The notes below the pieces were generated by a model, which saw only the letters and a program-made list of their open reading frames with translations, ran no database searches and was not told the origin of the DNA. Shown here in pieces: positions 58,178 through 63,336 of a DNA stretch of 63,336 nt (the stretch's first letter is position 1; each line of letters starts with the position of its first letter). The stretch comes from JBDTNK01 sp039933775 (lineage in GTDB: Bacteria; Chloroflexota; Limnocylindria; QHBO01), in assembly GCA_039933775.1 (NCBI GenBank), contig JBDTNK010000003.1, forward strand, positions 1-63,336. Direction: 5' to 3'. A program made the translations under genes and the position numbers.

Positions 58178-59221
58178 GTGGCGTCGATGACCGAGGTCGC
58201 GCGGCGAGCAGGCGTCTCGATCGCGACGGCCTCGCGCGTCATCGGCGCGACCGACTACCCGGTCAGCCTGGCGACCCGGACGCGAGTGCTCGAGGCCGCG
58301 CGCGCGCTCGATTACGTCCCGAACGCCCTCGCCCGCGGGCTCCTGAAGAGCCAGATCGCGGTCGTGGGCGTGGTCGTCCACGACATCACCGACCCGTATT
58401 TCTCCGAGGTGGTGCGTGGCGTCGAGGATGCCGCCGCGCCCGACGGCTACCTGGTCATCGCCTGCAGCTCGGACCGAAGCTCCGAGCGCGAACGCTCGTA
58501 TGTCCGTCTGCTGCGTTCGATGCGGGCCGCCGCGGTGATCTTCGCCGGCAGCGGGATCGATGATCCCGTGGCGAACGAGGAGCTGGGACGCCACCTGGCC
58601 GGCATTCGTGAGAACGGATCGGCGGTGGTGCACCTGTCGCCGCATGCCTTCGGGGCGCCGCAGGTCGGCGTCGACAACCCGGCCGGCATCGCGGCCATGG
58701 TCGCCGCGCTCGCTGCGCTCGGCCACCGGCAGATCGCCTTCATCGCCGGCCCCACGGCGCTCTACGTCGCGTCAGAGCGGCTGGCCGGGTATCGGCGCGG
58801 CGTGGCAGCCACGGGGATCGGTGCCGAACCGCGCCTCATCGTGCACGCCAGCTTCGATCGCGGCGGCGGTGCCGCGGGCGTGGACGCGCTGCTGGCCGGC
58901 GGCGCGCCGTTCACCGCCATCTGCTGCGCGAACGACGTGCAGGCGCTGGGCGCGCTGCAGCGCCTCGCCGAGCTCGGGCTCCGCGTGCCCGACGACGTCT
59001 CGGTCGCCGGCTTCGACGACATCTCGGTGGCGGCCCTGACGGCGCCGGCCCTGTCGACGGTGCAGCTGCCCCTGCGCGAGCTGGGACGGCGCGGGTTCGC
59101 CCACGCTGTTCGGCAGCTGGCCGGCGAGACGCTCGCTCCCGAGCTGCTGCCGACACAGGTCGTCATTCGAGGCTCCATCGGTCCACCGCGAGTAGTCATG
59201 ACAAGAGGAGGCAGGGCGTGA
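58178..59221 (+). CDS. LacI family transcriptional regulator
   Basis: GTG 58178 gives 347 residues; ATG 58187 is an alternative. The helix-turn-helix reads MTEVARRAGVSIATASRVIG, followed by hinge residues ALARGLLKSQ. The periplasmic-binding-like core has VVGVVVHDITDPYFSEVVRG, FIAGPTALYVASERLAGYRR, ICCANDVQALGALQ and VAGFDDISVAALTAPALST. It should repress the operon until a sugar-like inducer binds. It lies 7 bases after the ALDH stop and its own stop overlaps the next start. Confidence 0.94.
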   Translation: MASMTEVARRAGVSIATASRVIGATDYPVSLATRTRVLEAARALDYVPNALARGLLKSQIAVVGVVVHDITDPYFSEVVRGVEDAAAPDGYLVIACSSDRSSERERSYVRLLRSMRAAAVIFAGSGIDDPVANEELGRHLAGIRENGSAVVHLSPHAFGAPQVGVDNPAGIAAMVAALAALGHRQIAFIAGPTALYVASERLAGYRRGVAATGIGAEPRLIVHASFDRGGGAAGVDALLAGGAPFTAICCANDVQALGALQRLAELGLRVPDDVSVAGFDDISVAALTAPALSTVQLPLRELGRRGFAHAVRQLAGETLAPELLPTQVVIRGSIGPPRVVMTRGGRA

Positions 59222-60006
59222 AGCCGGCGACGGTATTCCTGGGAGAGATGACGAACCCCGAGGTGGAGGCCTTTCTGCGAGACCACCGCACGGTCATCGT
59301 GCCGACGGGGTCCACCGAGCAGCACGGGCCGCACGGGCCGCTGCTGACCGACGTGCTGGTGCCGCAGGAGGTGGCGCGCCGCATCGCCCCGGCGGTCGGC
59401 GCGCTCGTGGCGCCACCGATCAACTACGCGCTCTCCTACCCGCACGTCGGGTTCACCGGGGTGGTCCACATCCGGATCCCGACCTTCATGGCGCTCGTCG
59501 AGGACGTGTGCGTCTCGCTCGCGGCCGCGGGCTTCCGCCGGATCGTGTTCCTCAACGGTCACTACGACAACACCTACGCCATCGCCTACGCCTGCGCGAA
59601 CGCTCGCGAGCGTCTGCCTGCCGATGCGGTCGCCTTTCCGATCAACTACTGGGACGGCATGAGCCCCGAGGAGGCCGGCGAGTTCTTCGGTCCATCGACC
59701 GGCCTGCACGCCAACCGCGGCGAGACCTCCGCGGTGCTGGCCATCAACCCCGATCTCGTCGACATGGAGCACGCGAACGCCGAGATGCCGCCGTTTCCGC
59801 CGGTCACGAGCAGCCCACCGGTGCATACCGCCTTCTTCTTCTCGGCGCCCGGATCGGTGCATCGCGCATCCGCGTCGGGCACTTGGGGCGATGCGCGCGA
59901 GTCGACGCCCGAATTCGGCGAGCGCTACCTCGAGGTCGTCAGCCGCGCGACGATTCGGATCCTGGACGACATCGACCGCACCTTCGAGGCGATGCCGCCG
60001 CGCTGA
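59218..60006 (+). CDS. Creatininase-family amidohydrolase
   Basis: GTG 59218 lies in the LacI stop codon (GTGA) and gives 262 residues. The metal site is GSTEQHGPHGPLLTD with Glu34, His36 and Asp45, then NGHYDNTYAI and HANRGETSAVL near 172-182. The family (PF02633) includes creatinine amidohydrolase, MftE and FAPy deformylase ArfB; the motifs do not tell which. It would hydrolyse a cyclic amide or formamide. Its place between two sugar-type regulators suggests a lactam or sugar-derived substrate. Confidence 0.9.
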   Translation: MKPATVFLGEMTNPEVEAFLRDHRTVIVPTGSTEQHGPHGPLLTDVLVPQEVARRIAPAVGALVAPPINYALSYPHVGFTGVVHIRIPTFMALVEDVCVSLAAAGFRRIVFLNGHYDNTYAIAYACANARERLPADAVAFPINYWDGMSPEEAGEFFGPSTGLHANRGETSAVLAINPDLVDMEHANAEMPPFPPVTSSPPVHTAFFFSAPGSVHRASASGTWGDARESTPEFGERYLEVVSRATIRILDDIDRTFEAMPPR

Positions 60007-60030
60007 GTCACCCGCCATGCTGGCCGGCGT

Positions 60031-60765
60031 TCAGGCGGAAGCGACCTCGACGTCGAAGCGGACGTTCATCGCGTAGCGGTCGCCGCCATAGCGTGACTCG
60101 GTCACCTCGATCGGGCGGCCCTGGGCGTCCAGGATGACGCGTCGCTCGACGAGGATCGGCGAGCCCTTCGGCACCTCGAGCAGCCGGGCATCGTCGGCGG
60201 TGGCCGGCACGGCGTTCACGATTGCGGTTCCCCGGCGCAGAATCCAGCCTGCCCGGACGAGCGCGGCGTGAAGCGAGTCGTGGCGCAGGTCGGCGGCCAT
60301 GACGGCAGGGGACGTCTCGCCGATGAGGACCGTCGTCTCCAGCGCGATCGGCACCTCGTCGGCGCAGCGCACTCGCCGCAGATAGACGATCGCCGCGCCT
60401 TCCGGGACGTCGAGCTCGGTCGCGATCAGGCGCGGGGCGGGCCGGATCTCGCGGTTGACGATACGCGAGGTCGGCCTGCGGCCGCGACGCGCCATCTCGG
60501 AGGTGAAGCTCATGAGCCGATCCGCGCGCCGGTGCGTGGCTGGCTCGGCCACGAAGCTGCCGCGGCCGGGCAGCCGCACCACGAGCCCCTCGTCGGCGAG
60601 CAGCTGCATCGCGCTGCGGGCGGTCATTCTGCTCACGCCGAACTCGGCACACAGGGCGGTATCCGACGGCAGCGCGTCACCCGGGCGCAGCGTGGCGATG
60701 CGCTCGCGCAGCGACTGCTCGATGGTGCGGTATCGCGGGATGGCGAGATCCGTCACTGCCCCCAC
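60031..60765 (-). CDS. GntR family regulator, HutC/UTRA subfamily
   Basis: The protein is 244 residues. The winged helix (about 10-75) reads RTIEQSLRERIATLRPGDAL, CAEFGVSRMTARSAMQLLAD and LVVRLPGRGSFVAE. The UTRA ligand domain (about 95-240) contains LDVPEGAAIVYLRRVRCADE and LEVPKGSPILVERRVILDAQ. It converges with the creatininase gene and lies 64 bases downstream of the ABC permease genes on the same strand, so it probably controls the transporter. Confidence 0.93.
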   Translation of the reverse strand: MGAVTDLAIPRYRTIEQSLRERIATLRPGDALPSDTALCAEFGVSRMTARSAMQLLADEGLVVRLPGRGSFVAEPATHRRADRLMSFTSEMARRGRRPTSRIVNREIRPAPRLIATELDVPEGAAIVYLRRVRCADEVPIALETTVLIGETSPAVMAADLRHDSLHAALVRAGWILRRGTAIVNAVPATADDARLLEVPKGSPILVERRVILDAQGRPIEVTESRYGGDRYAMNVRFDVEVASA

Positions 60766-60829
60766 TTCCGGTTCGTCGCGCCGACGCCGCGTCCCAGGTG
60801 CCGCGAGCTGGCCGCGGGCTGCATGTGCC

Positions 60830-61819
60830 TCAGGACTCCCCGGTGACGCGCGTGTAGGCGGCAGCCACGACCACGATGATCGCGCCGAACAGGATCTGGC
60901 GGCTGGGCTCGGGAAGTCCCAGGACGGTGAGCAGGGCGGTGAGCACGGTCAGGATCAGGGCGCCGACGATGGCCCCGCCGTAGCTGCCGCGTCCGCCGAA
61001 GATCGATGTGCCGCCGATGACCGCCGCCGCGACCGAGGGCAGCAAATAGGACTCCGCGAGCGACACGCTGGCCGTGTTCGTCAGCCCCGAGACGAGGAGA
61101 CCGGCGATCCCCGCCAGGACCGCCGAGATGACGTAGAGGGTGATGAGGACCTGCCACCCCCGGACCCCGGAGAGCCTGGCGGCGACCGGGTTGTCGCCGA
61201 TCGCATACAGCAGTCGTCCATAGCCGGTGCGACGCAGGCCGAGCAGGATCACCAGGGCCAGCGGCACGAAGATGATGAGGCTGTACGGGAGGATGCCGAA
61301 GAGGCTGCCGGAGCCGATCCAGCGCAGCTCGTCGGGCACGCCAGACCCGGTCTGCACCGTCTGCAGCTGCCAGACGTTGGCGAGCCCCAGAACCACGAAG
61401 CTCATGCCCAGCGTCATGATCAATGGGTGCACCTTGAAGACGCCGACCCCGATGCCGGTCACCAGGCCCGCCAGCGCCGCCGCGACGAGGGCCACGCCGA
61501 TCGCGAACGGCAGTCCGCCGGGGCTGTTGACGAGTGTCGCGGTTACGAAGCCGGCCATCGACGCGACGGTCCCCACCGAAAGGTCGATGCCCGCGGTGAG
61601 CATCGTCAGGGTCTGGCACGCGGCCAAGATCGCCAGCGGCACCGATGCCCGCAGGATGACGCCCGCCCAGCCCGGACCGACGATCCCCGGGCGCACCACC
61701 TCGATGATCAGGACCAGCAGCGCAAGCAGCCCGATGAGCGGGATGATCGGCCGGTCGCGGAGGAGAGCGCGCCAGGGCGGCACACTGAGCTGGGAACGGG
61801 CTGGCGCGACCGTGCTCAC
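60830..61819 (-). CDS. Ribose-type ABC transporter permease (RbsC family), second
   Basis: GTG 61819 overlaps the stop of the preceding permease (GTGA) and gives 329 residues with 8-10 membrane helices. LTAGIDLSVGTVASMAGFVTA is the diagnostic BPD_transp_2 segment (PF02653), and SVAAAVIGGTSIFGGRGSYGG matches the permease EAA-like loop. With the ATPase and the other permease it should import a sugar or similar solute. An apparently longer frame (to 62,758) merges with the first permease's antisense region and is not real. Confidence 0.93.
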   Translation of the reverse strand: MSTVAPARSQLSVPPWRALLRDRPIIPLIGLLALLVLIIEVVRPGIVGPGWAGVILRASVPLAILAACQTLTMLTAGIDLSVGTVASMAGFVTATLVNSPGGLPFAIGVALVAAALAGLVTGIGVGVFKVHPLIMTLGMSFVVLGLANVWQLQTVQTGSGVPDELRWIGSGSLFGILPYSLIIFVPLALVILLGLRRTGYGRLLYAIGDNPVAARLSGVRGWQVLITLYVISAVLAGIAGLLVSGLTNTASVSLAESYLLPSVAAAVIGGTSIFGGRGSYGGAIVGALILTVLTALLTVLGLPEPSRQILFGAIIVVVAAAYTRVTGES

Positions 61820-62820
61820 CCGCGCGCCCGCCGCAGCTCGATCAGGCTGCCCACCATGACGACGACGATGAGGATGATGCCCTGCGAGACCACGGCCAGG
61901 TTGGTGTTGACCCGCAGGAATGTCATATCGGTCCTGATCAGCTGCAGCACCACCACCGCCACGATGGGCCCGAAGACGCCGCCGCGGCCACCGGCCAGGC
62001 TGACGCCACCGAGGACGACCGCCGCGACGCTCATCAGGGTGTAGGGCCCCGGCACCGGCGTGCCGATCCCCGTGCTGGCGGTGAGCGAGAGACCGCCGAG
62101 CGCGGCGAAGAGGCCCGCCAGCATGTAGGCGAAGACCTTCGTCCATCCGATCGAGATCCCGCTCCGGAACGCCGCCAGCGGGTTGCTGCCCACGGCGTAC
62201 AGCGACAGTCCGGCCCGGGTCCGCATCAGCGGCAGCCAGATGATCCCCACCATGACGACCAGGACCACCGCCGCGCGGGGCAGCCAATCGAACACGAGGG
62301 AGCCGCTGACAAGCTCCCGTAGCCAGGGCGCCGCGCTGCCGCCGGGTGCCGACCGCACGATGAGGGCAACACCGGCCCAGACGAAGAGCATGGCGAGCGT
62401 GACGACGATGTCGGGCACCCTGGTGACCACGACCACGATGCCGTTGATCGCGCCGATCACCAGGCCGAGCACGAGCACGCCGACGACCACCACGATGGCG
62501 AACTCGGGGCTCTGGCCCTCCATCAGCGTCGCCGAGATGACGCTGGTCAGTGCCATGACCGAGCCGATCGAGAGGTCGATGCCGCCCGCAATCACGACCA
62601 CGGCCTGCGCGACCGCCGCGAGGGCGAGCGGAAAGACCGAGATGGCGAGGCCCTGGATCCCGGCGATCCCGTACCTCGGCTGGATGACCCTGGTGAAGAC
62701 AAGGAAGAAGATGAGCAGACCGATGAGCCCCAACGTCCAGGCGTTGCGCCGGGCCCATCCGGCTACGGCGTCAGCCCACTGTGCGCGTGATGCCGAGCGC
62801 GCCCCGGCAACGACGCTCAC
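61816..62820 (-). CDS. Ribose-type ABC transporter permease (RbsC family), first
   Basis: The protein is 334 residues with 8-10 helices. VVIAGGIDLSIGSVMALTSVI (about 79-99) and SVAAVVLGGVSLAGGRGGVFG near 260 are the conserved permease motifs. Its GTG start overlaps the ATPase stop (GTGA), so the three genes are coupled. Two different permeases suggest a heterodimeric channel, as in the AI-2 and some simple-sugar (YtfT/YjfF) importers. Confidence 0.93.
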   Translation of the reverse strand: MSVVAGARSASRAQWADAVAGWARRNAWTLGLIGLLIFFLVFTRVIQPRYGIAGIQGLAISVFPLALAAVAQAVVVIAGGIDLSIGSVMALTSVISATLMEGQSPEFAIVVVVGVLVLGLVIGAINGIVVVVTRVPDIVVTLAMLFVWAGVALIVRSAPGGSAAPWLRELVSGSLVFDWLPRAAVVLVVMVGIIWLPLMRTRAGLSLYAVGSNPLAAFRSGISIGWTKVFAYMLAGLFAALGGLSLTASTGIGTPVPGPYTLMSVAAVVLGGVSLAGGRGGVFGPIVAVVVLQLIRTDMTFLRVNTNLAVVSQGIILIVVVMVGSLIELRRARG

Positions 62821-63336
62821 AGCGCCGCTCCTGCGCCCACGGTCGCCGCTGCCACGGCGCTCGGCTCCAGGTTGTGCGCCGCGCGCAGCAGCGCCGGCTC
62901 ATCCGCGTCCGCTGCCTCGATTTCGTCGACGATCTGCCCGCCGAAGATCACGATGGCCCGGTCACAGGCGAGCTGGATCTCCTTGAGCTCCGACGTATAG
63001 AAGAGGACCGATGCGCCCGCCTCGGCCAGGTCGCGCAGGAGATGGTAGATCTGGCTCTTGGTGCGAATGTCGATGCCCCGCGTCGGGTCGAAGCAGAGCA
63101 TGGTCTGCACACCGCCCGCGACCCAGCGCCCGATCGTCACCTTCTGCTGGTTGCCGCCGGAGAGGCGACGCACCTCGTTGCCCGCCCGCGCATCGATCTG
63201 CAGCATGCGGACCGCCTCCGCGATCCGGCCCTGCTCGGCTCGGGTGTCGATGAGGCCCCACGAACGAAGGCGCGCGCTGACCGGCAGGGCGATGTTCTCG
63301 CGCACCGAGCGCTGCATCAGGAGCGCCTCGGCCCGG
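62817..63336 (-). CDS. Ribose-type ABC transporter ATPase, C-terminal half (cut by right edge)
   Basis: The frame is open to base 63,336, leaving 173 residues of a roughly 500-residue RbsA-type protein, covering the second ATPase domain. The signature LSGGNQQKVTIGRWVAGG is intact. The Walker B region reads TMLCFDPTRGIDIRTKSQI, where the family has LxxDEPTRGIDVGAK, so the catalytic Asp-Glu pair is replaced by Phe-Asp. YTSELKEIQLACDRAIVIF follows. It is the energising subunit of the importer. The N-terminal domain and any substrate-binding protein lie outside the window. Confidence 0.9.
   Translation of the reverse strand, partial: RAEALLMQRSVRENIALPVSARLRSWGLIDTRAEQGRIAEAVRMLQIDARAGNEVRRLSGGNQQKVTIGRWVAGGVQTMLCFDPTRGIDIRTKSQIYHLLRDLAEAGASVLFYTSELKEIQLACDRAIVIFGGQIVDEIEAADADEPALLRAAHNLEPSAVAAATVGAGAAL

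Noticed and set aside
60830..62758. Single minus-strand frame of 642 residues covering both permeases
   Set aside because: Only the part below 61,819 is permease sequence; the upper part is an out-of-frame reading of the first permease gene.

Overview
The window is a GC-rich bacterial chromosome segment with tightly packed genes, many 4-base start/stop overlaps and frequent GTG/TTG starts. The gene content suggests a monoderm-like member of Chloroflexota (Limnocylindria/Ellin6529-type) or a similar GC-rich lineage: CWB2 wall-anchored proteins, two LCP proteins with an extra N-terminal membrane domain, a DUF3048 lipoprotein-like protein, ResB and a short type I glutamine synthetase. This placement is inference from gene content only; no rRNA or marker gene is present.

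Bases 1-22,750 are a surface polysaccharide locus. It holds glycosyltransferases of the GT2 and GT4 types, an Alg13/Alg14-like split transferase, rmlD-rmlB-rmlA (no rmlC seen), an O-antigen ligase/polymerase, two Wzx-type flippases, a Wzm/Wzt ABC exporter, a soluble pyrophosphatase and an initiating sugar-phosphate transferase. A decayed UDP-glucose dehydrogenase lies at the left end. Bases 22,900-27,320 encode two large secreted proteins, each ending in three CWB2 repeats after a Pro/Thr linker. A second sugar-phosphate transferase and two LCP ligases follow further right, so synthesis, export, wall attachment and protein anchoring of one polymer could all be encoded here.

Bases 27,600-43,100 are mixed. 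They hold glnA with a perfect palindrome upstream, a PucR-type regulator coupled to resB and a cystathionine-gamma-synthase-like enzyme, the LCP/DUF3048/GGDEF group, tRNA-Pro(TGG), an ECF sigma/anti-sigma pair, an MFS exporter and a TerC pseudogene.

Bases 43,100-63,336 are a catabolic region. A PPDK-like protein lacking the PEP barrel diverges from a six-gene operon: a PEP-utilising phosphohistidine protein, an ABM monooxygenase, a GntR/FCD regulator and a three-subunit molybdenum hydroxylase. Then come a PHP phosphoesterase, an MBL hydrolase, an SDR, a GMC oxidoreductase with a gluconate-dehydrogenase-subunit-3-like partner, an aldehyde dehydrogenase, LacI, a creatininase-family hydrolase, GntR/UTRA and a ribose-type ABC importer cut by the right edge. 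The substrate is unknown. The phosphotransferase plus molybdenum hydroxylase operon is the best candidate for an undescribed pathway.

Several genes have a -10-like hexamer 6-9 bases before the start codon and no Shine-Dalgarno, suggesting leaderless transcripts, while others have clear GGAGG sites.
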